Part shown: in pieces, positions 1 to 7,513 of the stretch
Layout: each line of letters opens with the position of its first letter
How positions within the stretch are numbered: position 1 is the stretch's first letter
Assembly: GCA_027297435.1 (NCBI GenBank)
Contig: JAPUIA010000175.1
Location: forward strand, 1 to 33,582
Direction of reading: 5' to 3'
DNA length: 33,582 nt
From: Gammaproteobacteria bacterium
GTDB lineage: Bacteria; Pseudomonadota; Gammaproteobacteria; Pseudomonadales; Azotimanducaceae
Notes under the pieces: generated by a model
Databases searched by the model: none
Told to the model about the DNA's origin: nothing
The model's input: the letters and a program-made list of their open reading frames with translations, nothing else
Made by a program: the position numbers and the translations under genes

Positions 1-339
1 GAAGAACGTGCCGAATCGCAGGCCATTGGAATCTGAGAGGCGGGCAGGGTCCGTGCCTTCCTTCAGGTCGTTGTAGATGCGCTCGGCCTGCGTCCTGGCG
101 CCGTCCAGAGTGATTGGACCAGCTGCACCAATCTTGTACGCCTTCTCGCCGCGGGACCGTCGATAAAAGAACGTGCGGCGTCCTGATGGGTAGACGCGCA
201 TGTATATGCCCATTGTTCCTGCGCGCGGATTGTCCTGTAGATCGTACTGTTTGGCTTCCGGCTTCGCTGCGCCCTCGACCAGCGCCTTGGTGAGTGTTGG
301 CCTTTTTGAACCTCTGACCCTGTTTTGGGGTAGGGGCAT
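1..339 (-). CDS. Tyrosine-type phage/island integrase, N-terminal part (cut by the window edge)
   Basis: An open frame runs leftwards from an ATG at 339 off the window, giving 113 residues. It begins MPLPQNRVRG and continues with segments such as LTKALVEGA, MGIYMRVYPSGRRTFFYR and KAYKIGAAG. This is the arm-type DNA-binding N-terminus (DUF4102-like) of tyrosine recombinases that insert islands and prophages into tRNA genes. The catalytic domain with the R-H-R-Y residues lies outside the window and cannot be checked. A tRNA-Arg 3' fragment about 130 bp upstream (468-517) fits as the attachment site. The enzyme would act on arm and core att sites to integrate or excise an element lying mainly to the left. 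Family assignment rests on the N-terminal pattern only. Confidence 0.75.
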   Translation of the reverse strand, partial: MPLPQNRVRGSKRPTLTKALVEGAAKPEAKQYDLQDNPRAGTMGIYMRVYPSGRRTFFYRRSRGEKAYKIGAAGPITLDGARTQAERIYNDLKEGTDPARLSDSNGLRFGTFF

Positions 340-467
340 GAAAAAAAGTGTGCATGTAGTGTGCGAAACACTATACTACGGCGAACAGTCACGAACAACG
401 ACATACTCGAAAGGTAGATTTTTTCTGGGTTATCAGCGTAAGTGATTGTTTACACAAATGGCCGTTT
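340..467. other. Integrase upstream region, no gene seen
   Basis: This AT-richer stretch lies between the integrase start and the tRNA fragment. It contains a small inverted repeat (TAGTGT / ACACTA near 356-376). Promoter and arm-type recombinase sites would be expected here, but no repeated arm site could be identified with confidence. Confidence 0.4.
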
Positions 468-517
468 TGTCCCTCCTAAGGGGTAGGTTCCAGGTTCGAG
501 TCCTGGTCGGGGCGCCA
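468..517 (+). other. tRNA-Arg(CCT) 3' fragment, probable attachment site (attR/attL)
   Basis: The sequence has an anticodon loop CTCCTAA (473-479, anticodon CCT), a perfect T arm (CCAGG, loop TTCGAGT, CCTGG at 490-506), a 3' acceptor strand and an encoded CCA at 515-517. The matching 5' acceptor strand and D arm are absent from 440-467, and the upstream side of the anticodon stem pairs for only about three positions. It is therefore a 3' tRNA piece that begins at the anticodon arm, as left when a tyrosine recombinase inserts an element into a tRNA gene. The neighbouring integrase supports this. The complete tRNA should lie at the other end of the element, left of the window. Confidence 0.75.
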
Positions 518-557
518 GTAAAAATGCAAGTTTACGTGAAGGCCCTCGGTAAGCGAC

Positions 558-1373
558 CTACAAGTTAAATACTCTTGCCGCGTTGTTCCAAAGAAAGTCT
601 TCGGTGGCATCAGGCGATAGGTTCAGTTTCGACAATCCTTCCAAGCACCGCTTAGCTGTAAGCATTCCAAAGTTCGTGCCGAACATGACTTTCTTGCTGC
701 CTCGACCGCGCATGAAATCCGCAAACTCCGGTGGCAGCCGATGCAATGCATATGCGGAAGTGTCGATATGGAAGTTCTGATATTTGGTCGTTAGCGAGAT
801 CACTTCATTGACCCATGGGAATCCAACGTGACCGCCAACCACTTTGAGTTCGGGAAACTCCAACAGCACTTCATCAAGGTAAGGAATGGGGCGTCCTGGC
901 TCCGACGGGCATAATGGTCCCGTGTGCCCAACCTGCGTACAAAACGGTACCCCGAGCTCGACGCATTCGGCATAGAGCGGATAGTACCGCCTGTCATTTG
1001 GGGGTAGGTTCCAAAGCCAGGGTACGATCCGCAAACCCACAAAGCCATGGTCTCTCACCCAACGCCGCAGGTCACGTACCGCTTCCATCGGACGGTAGAG
1101 ATTGACTGATGCTAGCCCCCTAAATCGCTCGGGATACGCTTCAACGCAGCGCGCCACATCTTCGTTCGTGATCGAGAAGCCCTGTGGCCCGCACCAGGCG
1201 GCGATCAGGCCGATGTCCACCCCGCCCTCATCCATTTTTGTGATCGCGTGGTGCTCGTCGTTCTTCGGCATGTCATCACCCGCCCGCGTCCAGCGTGCCA
1301 GAGTCGAATAGATATCTCCGTGATCGGCGGGTCCTGTTCCACCCGTCTGCATCCATACGTCTATGATTCGCAT
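558..1373 (-). CDS. Amidohydrolase-family (PF04909-like) protein with altered metal site
   Basis: The 271-residue protein has the TIM-barrel pattern of the amidohydrolase-2/ACMSD-like family. Histidines stand at the expected strand ends (QVGH, H150; GGHVGFPW, H182), followed by an FHIDTSA strand and the final KVMFGTNFG strand. The family normally has an HxH pair after strand 1 and an Asp in a GSD/GTD motif near the end. Here the first strand reads IIDVWMQ with no HxH, and the last motif has Asn (N234). The metal site is thus incomplete, and either a non-canonical decarboxylase/hydrolase or a non-catalytic role is possible. The ATG has a good Shine-Dalgarno (AGGAGA about 6 bases upstream). It is the first gene right of the tRNA fragment and stands alone. 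Substrate unknown. Confidence 0.8.
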   Translation of the reverse strand: MRIIDVWMQTGGTGPADHGDIYSTLARWTRAGDDMPKNDEHHAITKMDEGGVDIGLIAAWCGPQGFSITNEDVARCVEAYPERFRGLASVNLYRPMEAVRDLRRWVRDHGFVGLRIVPWLWNLPPNDRRYYPLYAECVELGVPFCTQVGHTGPLCPSEPGRPIPYLDEVLLEFPELKVVGGHVGFPWVNEVISLTTKYQNFHIDTSAYALHRLPPEFADFMRGRGSKKVMFGTNFGMLTAKRCLEGLSKLNLSPDATEDFLWNNAARVFNL

Positions 1374-1508
1374 TTGTTTCTCCTATGATCTTTCGGTCAA
1401 TCCAAGCTGCTTGGGCGTCCTGCGCCGCGCCATGATCTCGCGAAGTCACATAGCTAGGTTTCCTCGTTGGCGGGGGTCTAGCGATCAGTCCATGCGCGAC
1501 CCGCAGAT

Positions 1509-1733
1509 TTATCTCCAATACTTTTTTTCGACAGAATGCGGTTGCGAAGAGAAACCCTTTCGGCCGCCGCTTCGCCGACCCTTGTGCCTCCCACCTTGCG
1601 ATTCTTGCCAATCAGCCGATTTCGTTTTTTGAAGGCTCGTCTTTGGATCTGGTGCAAGATTGTCATCCGCGGGCGACTTTGACGTCGATCGCTTATCCGC
1701 TACGCGTTGTGTCTTGCGTTTCCGTTTTTTCAT
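1509..1733 (-). CDS. Small basic hypothetical protein
   Basis: This 74-residue ORF starts MKKRKRKTQR and is rich in Lys, Arg, Ser and Gln with almost no hydrophobic stretch. A GAGGTG Shine-Dalgarno lies about 8 bases before the ATG at 1733; a GTG at 1742 in the same frame overlaps that ribosome site and is less likely. It has no recognised domain and could be a disordered nucleic-acid-binding protein. It may also be non-coding, since this stretch separates two single genes and nothing conserved can be seen. Confidence 0.35.
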   Translation of the reverse strand: MKKRKRKTQRVADKRSTSKSPADDNLAPDPKTSLQKTKSADWQESQGGRHKGRRSGGRKGFSSQPHSVEKKYWR

Positions 1734-1742
1734 TGGGTGCAC

Positions 1743-2046
1743 CTCAACGGTTGCCGTGGCTGGAAGCTAGAAAGCTCGAGGGTTAAATCCGATATTGAAA
1801 CGCTTGCTGCAGGACGGACCGCGTAAAGACATTCGAGAGCCGCGTTTTCAAGGAGATGTGCGGCATCGACGCGGTTCGCGTTTCTTAAGAGAGGAGTCGA
1901 TCGACCATTTTGATAAATCCATCCTGGCGCTGACGGAGCGCTCTTGGAGAGGGCGGAATCTAAAGGATTCGTCACGTCGTGGCAACAAATTGATTCCCCG
2001 ATCCGTTAAGGTGTCGTGGCGCGACGTCCATGTGAGGAAACGATCA
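1743..2046. other. Gene-poor stretch upstream of the split-barrel protein
   Basis: A reading frame in phase with the next gene is open from 1795, but its first 84 residues are basic, low in hydrophobic residues and unlike the downstream protein. It is treated as 5' untranslated sequence and promoter. No terminator, repeat or RNA gene was seen. Confidence 0.4.
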
Positions 2047-2499
2047 ATGCAAAGAGCCGTGCTAGTTTTCGTCGGGCTCCTAGTTGTGCTCTACATTGCT
2101 GCCATCTTCGTACCGTTCGAACCGCTAGACCGTAGACCCGGCACGCGCCTCGGAGGAGACCTCGCCGAGGTGCAGGACACTGACTGGTCTTTCGTGAGCG
2201 GACGAAAAGAGATTTTTGTGGAGACGCGAACCTGGTATTTGATTCCTCACTCGGTGACGACGACATCCTGGGTCGTCGACGAAGCGTTTTATGTGCCGTG
2301 TGGCAGCTGCGCGACAAAGCGTTGGCCGAAGAATGTTCAACGGGATCCACGCGTTCGACTCAAGATTGGTGATAAGTTGTTCGAGCGCAAAGCTGTGCTG
2401 ATAACAGACGCGGAAGAACGTCGCCGGCTGTTGGGTCCGCTGTTCGGCGAACGACCACCTGAAGGTGTGGCGATATACCGTATGGATCCGCGCTCTTGA
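2047..2499 (+). CDS. Membrane-anchored split-barrel (nitroreductase/DUF385-like) protein
   Basis: The 150-residue protein has an N-terminal membrane anchor (residues about 4-24, AVLVFVGLLVVLYIAAIF) followed by a soluble domain. Elements such as FVETRTWY, FYVPCGS, KRWPKNVQRDPRVRLKIGD and ITDAEERRRLL resemble the flavin/deazaflavin-binding split barrel of the Ddn/DUF385 (PNPOx-like) superfamily, where a strand is followed by 'W..N...P.V.v..G'. The start is placed at ATG 2047 because a GAGGAAA Shine-Dalgarno lies 6 bases upstream and the signal anchor begins there. It would sit in the inner membrane with the domain probably periplasmic. It ends 6 bases before the convergent stop of the next gene. 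No substrate or cofactor is proven; the fold call is by pattern only. Confidence 0.6.
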   Translation: MQRAVLVFVGLLVVLYIAAIFVPFEPLDRRPGTRLGGDLAEVQDTDWSFVSGRKEIFVETRTWYLIPHSVTTTSWVVDEAFYVPCGSCATKRWPKNVQRDPRVRLKIGDKLFERKAVLITDAEERRRLLGPLFGERPPEGVAIYRMDPRS

Positions 2500-2505
2500 A
2501 CGGTA

Positions 2506-2949
2506 TCAGCCGGTTTTGCTGGCGAAAAACGAGCTTACCGCGGCACTAGCGACCAGTCCGAGTAGTACGTACGAAACGGCGATTGGAGTCGCCCCCGGTA
2601 GCAGTGCGAAGTTGGTGACATACACGAGTCCTGCGGTGTAGGTCAGGGCGATGGCGGGCGTAGTCCAAAATGCCCAACTTTTGCCGCCCCGCAGTGGTAT
2701 GACTGCCATGAGAATGATCGCCAAACCCACACCGAACGACCCGGCTCCAAAGCCTTTCAGCAAGCCGAGAAACAGCTGCTGGTCGTCGGCGCTGAGGTTC
2801 TCCCAGGATGTCTGGATCACCGCGAGATGGTAGGGCATGAGTTCGGCGGCACCTAGGTATCTGATCCCTTGCACGAGCAAGCCCAGCCCGACCAGAACGT
2901 AAATCACGACAGGCAGGCGGACAGTCAATATTTCGCGAACTCGACTCAC
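2506..2949 (-). CDS. Four-helix integral membrane protein, unknown function
   Basis: The 147-residue protein has four hydrophobic segments: VVIYVLVGLGLLVQGIRYL, a GAGSFGVGLAIILMAV segment, AIALTYTAGLVYVTNFAL and AVSYVLLGLVASAAVSSFF. A hydrophilic loop (SWENLSADDQQ) separates helices 1 and 2. The start is placed at GTG 2949, which has a strong GGAGGG Shine-Dalgarno 9 bases upstream; an in-frame ATG at 3003 adds 18 residues but has no clear ribosome site. The family was not recognised. It is convergent with the split-barrel gene and divergent from the GFA-family gene, and nothing nearby indicates its function. Confidence 0.65.
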   Translation of the reverse strand: MSRVREILTVRLPVVIYVLVGLGLLVQGIRYLGAAELMPYHLAVIQTSWENLSADDQQLFLGLLKGFGAGSFGVGLAIILMAVIPLRGGKSWAFWTTPAIALTYTAGLVYVTNFALLPGATPIAVSYVLLGLVASAAVSSFFASKTG

Positions 2950-3095
2950 GATCTGTGTCCCTCCGATGCGCCGACCGATCGGTGATCTGCCGTCGTCGGC
3001 CATGGCGTTGTTTTCCGGCGTGGGCGGTGTCCGTATCTTACACAGTCCAAGGCCGACCGGTTACACTCGAGAGGCTTCCGGTTGTGAGATGGGTA

Positions 3096-3566
3096 ATGAA
3101 GGAAAAAGAGAGCGTTGCCGGTGGTTGCGCTTGCGGCGCCATTCGTCTGGGTTTTATCGCCCCGACCATCTTCAACGCCGCCTGCCACTGCCGAGCATGC
3201 CAATATACCTCCGGTGGCGGGCCTGCATATCTCATCGGCGCCCGCAAGGACCAGTTTCGCGTCACCAAGGGATCACCGGTTCAGTTCATGACGATGTCCG
3301 ACGCCAACAACGCGGTCACGCGGGCGTTTTGCGACAAGTGCGGCACGCACCTCTATTCGTGGAGCGATGAGACTCCAGAGCAACTGTCCATCAAGGTCGG
3401 TTGCCTCGATGATCCGTATCCGTTTCGCCCACGGTTGCATTTGTGGACCAGCGAAGCGCAACGTTGGCACAAACGGCATTGGTTTACGCGGCGATTCCCG
3501 AAGAACGCGCCTAGTCGGTTCGAACGGTCTCCGGGTCCACAAAGTGGTAGGCAAAATAGCCGATGA
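3096..3566 (+). CDS. GFA family (glutathione-dependent formaldehyde-activating-like) zinc protein
   Basis: The 156-residue protein carries the full cysteine signature of the GFA/CENP-V fold: CAC near the N-terminus (C11, C13), CHCRAC (C30, C32, C35) and FCDKCGTHLY (C79, C82). These bind two zinc ions. Founding members were proposed to help formaldehyde react with glutathione, but most family members have no proven reaction, so only the fold is firm. The ATG at 3096 precedes the conserved core; the ribosome site is weak. The last 18 codons overlap, on the opposite strand, the 3' end of the large redoxin/copper protein (3511-3566). The tail after SRFE is longer than usual and low in conservation, as expected for a read-through tail. 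Confidence 0.85.
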   Translation: MKEKESVAGGCACGAIRLGFIAPTIFNAACHCRACQYTSGGGPAYLIGARKDQFRVTKGSPVQFMTMSDANNAVTRAFCDKCGTHLYSWSDETPEQLSIKVGCLDDPYPFRPRLHLWTSEAQRWHKRHWFTRRFPKNAPSRFERSPGPQSGRQNSR

Positions 3567-5301
3567 ACATCTCATCCCAGCTCTGGGCGCCCCAGCTGAT
3601 TTCCTTCGACGGGTCCGGATTGCCTGGATTGTTCGAGGAATTGTCGAACGCACCTGAGATCACGACTCGCGATCCAGCCGGTAGCACCTTCGGGCTCTCC
3701 AGCCGATAGGTCGGCTGCCAGTTGAAGTGGTAGTTAGGCACTGAAAGTAGTTCTTCGGTCGTCCGGTCCGGGTAGATCACCTTGAACTTGAAGTGCTTGC
3801 CGCGGTAGTGCATGTGCGGGCGCAATCCGTACAGGACGATGCTTTTGTCGAAAACGTACTGCTGCGATGCCCTGTGTTCGACGGCACCAGCCGGAATCAC
3901 GAACTCACCCTGGGTAACCGACTTGTTGTGAAATTCGTGAAGGGGCGGCGTGTCGTGGAAGTAAAGCCCGACGCGAGTGTTGTCGACGGTCGGTTTGCCA
4001 TACGTCGTGTAGTGCAGCTGCATCGAGAGCTTATAGCCCTTGGGAATGTAGACGCCGGATTGGTCCGGGTACCGCATAGCATCGATCTTGCCCGGTGCGT
4101 ATCCCTCGAGAAACCGCCGTTGCGAACGCGGCGTGCTGTCGGATCGCCAATCGTAGTCCGGCGGTATCACGTAAGACAGCAGATGGTGCATTACCTTCTT
4201 GTCGCCTGGGCGAAAGTGTACGGCGGATACCCACTTGTCCTCGTCAAAGGGTAGATCGATTACCACGTGGCGGTAGTCGAGAACTCCGGTTGCAGGCACC
4301 TCTTGAGGGGGTATGTGCACGACGTAGTCGGGCTCGCCCAATTGCCAACCACTCTCGTTGGTATCGACGAACGGTTCAACGAGGGGATCGTGACCGTCTC
4401 CCCTAGGGGTGCCCGCGTCGATCCAGTGCACCAGCGTTTGCAGCTCTCCGTCGCCGATAAAACGTGCGTTGGTGAAGTGACCGATCTCAGGGTCCACCTG
4501 GGCGGGCGGCATGCGTTTGGTCATCAAGACCTCGCGCATCATGGCAGACCAGCCTCGTACCATCGCATAGCTGTTCATGGCAAAGGGGCCAATGCCGCCT
4601 TCCGAATGGCAGTGAACGCAGTTTTCTCGCAGGATGGGTGCCACATCGCGTGCGTAATCCGGTGCGTTCAGAGCGTGGTAGTCACGTTGCGGAAATTCCA
4701 GTTCACACGTCGTTCGGTCCGAACCATCCTCTGCCTGCGCTAGAGGTAGCGTCACCGTCTGCATGTCCGCCGCTTCGCCGGCGACGATGCGAGCCAGTGT
4801 TTCGGTCAGGGGTTGTGGTTTTGGTTCCCGGCGGCGTTGCCGTGGATCCAGCGGACCGTTGAAGACGATGCGCATACGATGCGGATCGATTATCAGAACC
4901 TGCGGTACCATCGTTAACCCCAGGCTCTCGGCGACCAGCTGATGGTTGTCGATCAAGATGGGAAAATCGATGTCGAACAACTCGGCTTCATCGCGCACGT
5001 CTTGGCGGGACACCTGCGGTGAAGAGTCGATCATCAAAAATGCGATATCCTGCGCTTGCCAACGTTCGCGTAAGTTTTTGTACCTAGGCACCTGCGCGAA
5101 AGTCGCCTCGCACTGGTTGCTGTGCGACATCAACACGATGGCTTGTTTGTGCCGATAGCGGGTGAGCTGATGAAACGCGCCGTATTGGTCGAGCAACGCG
5201 AAATCGCCGAGCGTTGCTGAACGTGCCGGTAAGACGGCGCCTAGCATGACGGTCAAAGCTGTGACAATGCCAAACGCTCGATAGCTACTTTGCCGGATCA
5301 T
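3511..5301 (-). CDS. Exported redoxin / cytochrome c / copper type II monooxygenase-like fusion
   Basis: The 596-residue protein begins with a Sec signal peptide (MIRQSSYRAF... cut near PARSA). Residues about 30-175 form a thioredoxin-like domain with one Cys (C64) and no CxxC. A c-type haem motif CVHCH follows (C228, C231, H232), with a possible axial Met in KRMPP. Residues about 320-590 match the two-domain copper fold of peptidylglycine/dopamine monooxygenases: HH at 372-373, H430 (MQLHY), HMH at 496-498, and Met 578 in the position of the second copper's Met ligand. All expected copper ligands are visible. The protein should act in the periplasm; substrate unknown. The start at 5301 is chosen because the signal peptide begins there, although the frame is open to 5415. 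It lies downstream of the FNR gene on the same strand, 145 bp away. Confidence 0.8.
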   Translation of the reverse strand: MIRQSSYRAFGIVTALTVMLGAVLPARSATLGDFALLDQYGAFHQLTRYRHKQAIVLMSHSNQCEATFAQVPRYKNLRERWQAQDIAFLMIDSSPQVSRQDVRDEAELFDIDFPILIDNHQLVAESLGLTMVPQVLIIDPHRMRIVFNGPLDPRQRRREPKPQPLTETLARIVAGEAADMQTVTLPLAQAEDGSDRTTCELEFPQRDYHALNAPDYARDVAPILRENCVHCHSEGGIGPFAMNSYAMVRGWSAMMREVLMTKRMPPAQVDPEIGHFTNARFIGDGELQTLVHWIDAGTPRGDGHDPLVEPFVDTNESGWQLGEPDYVVHIPPQEVPATGVLDYRHVVIDLPFDEDKWVSAVHFRPGDKKVMHHLLSYVIPPDYDWRSDSTPRSQRRFLEGYAPGKIDAMRYPDQSGVYIPKGYKLSMQLHYTTYGKPTVDNTRVGLYFHDTPPLHEFHNKSVTQGEFVIPAGAVEHRASQQYVFDKSIVLYGLRPHMHYRGKHFKFKVIYPDRTTEELLSVPNYHFNWQPTYRLESPKVLPAGSRVVISGAFDNSSNNPGNPDPSKEISWGAQSWDEMFIGYFAYHFVDPETVRTD

Positions 5302-5446
5302 ATTTGAGCCTACGCGATGGGGTAGGTATTCAGCACCAGCGCGACCAGACAAGTGTGCCACAAACCGACGACGTTGTTGTATGGCGTAAATAGAAAATAA
5401 AATTAACATAATCAAATAGTTATAACGTATATTTAATGTCGGGTAT

Positions 5447-6409
5447 TTAATATACCTCCAACATGCAACGCGCCGTTGGCTTGATATTGGGTTTCATGTC
5501 GGCGATCTGCCATTGTTCGGGCGGCAGGTCGGCGAGTGGTGCCTTGACGTTGAGATAGCCATCGGTGAACCCGTGATTCGCGAGGGTTTTGTAGAGACCG
5601 AACCGCATACCCTCCAGTCCACACACATAGATCAACGTGTTCGAGTCCGCGAGCAAGGGTGCAAAGGTGTCCATGTCTTGATTGATGAGACCGTCGACAT
5701 ACACGCGTGTTCCCCTCGGGCCGGATTCGCGACTGATGGCCGTGTGGTAATGGAAGTTCTCGTGCGCGGCGGCAAGTCGCCGAAACAGGTCGTCGTACAG
5801 CAGGTCGGTGGTGTATGGCGTGCCCATCACCAGATCGATTCGCCGTGTACATGGCTTCGACGGGTTCTCTAACAACTCCATCAACATCCCGCGAAACGGT
5901 GCGATGCCCGTACCTGTCGCGAGAAATAGATAGTTGTGCAGGCTGGGATCCTCAGGCAGTAGAAACCGCTTGCCGTTGGGACCGGTTAGCAGCACCTCGT
6001 CGCCGGCCGTTACGTCGCACAGGTAGTTGCTGCACACGCCCAGAAACAACCTGTGATCGGTGGGGTCGTCGACCGCTTTTTGCGGGACGTATTCGTCGAT
6101 GAGGCGCTTAGGCGTGGTCGACAGCAAACACCCGACGCCATCCTCGCCCCAGGTAGGACAGGCAATGGAGTAAAGGCGCAATTTGTGCGGTTTGCCGCGC
6201 TCATCGGTGCCGGGCGCGATGACTCCGAACGATTGGCCGGCGCGAAAGGTGCCCGCAAGTTTGGTGTCGGAGACATCGAGCACGAGGTGCTTAACGAAGC
6301 TTGCGGACTTGCCGTTCATGCACAACTCGTTGGAAACGACGCGCCCGACAACCGGATCCTTAGGCCGCACGAGGTTCATTTGTACCTTGGGCAATCTGGG
6401 CTCGCTCAT
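5447..6409 (-). CDS. Plant-type ferredoxin--NADP+ reductase
   Basis: The 320-residue FAD protein has the plant/cyanobacterial FNR pattern: RLYS at 78-81 for FAD binding, GVCSN at 124-128, GTGIAPFRG at 166-174 for the NADP-side nucleotide, YVCGLEGM at 261-268, and a C-terminal Tyr (MLEVY, residue 320) that stacks on the flavin. It should move electrons between NADPH and ferredoxin or flavodoxin in the cytoplasm. Most gammaproteobacterial FNRs are of the shorter bacterial Fpr type, so this class is notable; similar modules occur in benzoyl-CoA epoxidase reductases. No ferredoxin gene is in the window. The leader contains a GAGGAG that is part of overlapping palindromes (6413-6437). It may be cotranscribed with the redoxin/copper gene. 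Confidence 0.85.
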   Translation of the reverse strand: MSEPRLPKVQMNLVRPKDPVVGRVVSNELCMNGKSASFVKHLVLDVSDTKLAGTFRAGQSFGVIAPGTDERGKPHKLRLYSIACPTWGEDGVGCLLSTTPKRLIDEYVPQKAVDDPTDHRLFLGVCSNYLCDVTAGDEVLLTGPNGKRFLLPEDPSLHNYLFLATGTGIAPFRGMLMELLENPSKPCTRRIDLVMGTPYTTDLLYDDLFRRLAAAHENFHYHTAISRESGPRGTRVYVDGLINQDMDTFAPLLADSNTLIYVCGLEGMRFGLYKTLANHGFTDGYLNVKAPLADLPPEQWQIADMKPNIKPTARCMLEVY

Positions 6410-6412
6410 CGC

Positions 6413-6437
6413 GAGATGATCATCTCCTCGTGAGGAG
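6413..6437. promoter_or_regulatory. Overlapping palindromes in the FNR/AKR divergent region
   Basis: A perfect 14-base palindrome, GAGATGATCATCTC (6413-6426), overlaps an inverted repeat CTCCTC-GT-GAGGAG (6424-6437). Both lie in the 84 bp between divergent starts. On the FNR strand the GAGGAG could serve as the ribosome site, so pairing might affect translation. Alternatively they are binding sites for a dimeric regulator. Confidence 0.4.
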
Positions 6438-6493
6438 CCTGGCGCAAGATATTCAGCGCAGGTAAGCTCGAGGCTCGATTAAGGGAGCGCTTG

Positions 6494-7513
6494 ATGGACT
6501 TTCGGCAGTTGGGTCGTAGCGGGGTAATGGTTTCGCCCTTGTGCCTCGGCACCATGAACTTTGGTGGGCCGACGGAGGAGGCCGAGAGCATCAAAATAGT
6601 GGATCGAGCCATCGATGGGGGTATCAACTTCATCGATACCGCGGACGTATACAACCGAGGCGTTAGTGAACAGATCGTCGGTAAGGCGCTCAAAGCCAAC
6701 GGACAACGGGACAACATCGTGCTAGCCACCAAGGTTTACAGCCCCATGGGTCCGGGACCGAACGAACGCGGCGGCTCGCGCTATCACGTCATTCGATCAT
6801 GCGAGGACTCGCTCAGGCGTTTACAGGTCGACCACATCGATTTGTATCAACTGCATCGCCCTGATTTCAACATCCCGCAGGACGAGACGTTGCGTGCCTT
6901 CGATGACTTGGTGCGTAGTGGTAAGGTGCGCTACATCGGATCGACGACGCATCCGGCTTGGGCCGTCATGGAAGCGCTGGCCATCAGCGAGAAGTACCAC
7001 CTCAATCGCTACGTCAGCGAGCAGCCGCCCTACAACCTGTTGGATCGACGCGTAGAGAACGAGCTTTTGCCGCTCTGTGAGCGCTACCAGTTAGGCGTGA
7101 TACCGTGGTCGCCGGTGGCAGGCGGAATATTGACGGGTCGTTACACGCCCGATCTTCTCAAACCTTCTGGCTCACGTGCGGATCGCTGGGGTGCGCGATT
7201 CGAGACACGGGTCACCTCGCGTGGATTGGAGGTCGCTCTCGAGGTTGCGAGGATGGCGGACGAACGCAGCATGAGCACGACCCAGCTGGCGCTGTTGTGG
7301 ACCAAAGACCAGCCACAGGTTACCGCTCCGATTTACGGCCCTCGCACGCTCGAGCACTTGGAGGATGCGTTGCCGGTTTTGGACATGAGTCTCGCCGACG
7401 AAGATCGCCACCTGTTCGATGCGCTGGTGCCGCCCGGGAATGCTGTTGCCGATTTTCACGACAGTAACAATTGGATGAAGAGTCGAGTCGTGCCGCGTTT
7501 GAATCCTTCATGA
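6494..7513 (+). CDS. Aldo/keto reductase
   Basis: The 339-residue protein has the aldo/keto reductase TIM-barrel with the full catalytic tetrad: D48 (FIDTAD), Y53 (VYN), K80 (LATK) and H121 (YQLHRPD). The opening LGRSGVMVSPLCLGTMNFGG is typical of the Tas/YghZ-like branch of bacterial AKRs. It should reduce an aldehyde or ketone with NADPH; the substrate is unknown. ATG 6494 is preferred over the adjacent TTG 6491 because a GGGAG ribosome site lies 8 bases upstream. Its stop overlaps the start of the EthD-like gene by four bases (ATGA), so the two are translated as a unit. It is divergent from the FNR gene. Confidence 0.9.
   Translation: MDFRQLGRSGVMVSPLCLGTMNFGGPTEEAESIKIVDRAIDGGINFIDTADVYNRGVSEQIVGKALKANGQRDNIVLATKVYSPMGPGPNERGGSRYHVIRSCEDSLRRLQVDHIDLYQLHRPDFNIPQDETLRAFDDLVRSGKVRYIGSTTHPAWAVMEALAISEKYHLNRYVSEQPPYNLLDRRVENELLPLCERYQLGVIPWSPVAGGILTGRYTPDLLKPSGSRADRWGARFETRVTSRGLEVALEVARMADERSMSTTQLALLWTKDQPQVTAPIYGPRTLEHLEDALPVLDMSLADEDRHLFDALVPPGNAVADFHDSNNWMKSRVVPRLNPS

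Noticed and set aside
63-404. Minus-strand ORF over the integrase
   Set aside because: Its protein has no family pattern, while another frame of the same strand gives a clear integrase N-terminus.
442-517. A complete tRNA-Arg gene
   Set aside because: No 5' acceptor strand or D arm is found before the anticodon arm, and the upstream side of the anticodon stem pairs poorly.
1795-2046. N-terminal extension of the split-barrel protein
   Set aside because: The extension is basic and patternless, and a membrane anchor with a good ribosome site starts at 2047.
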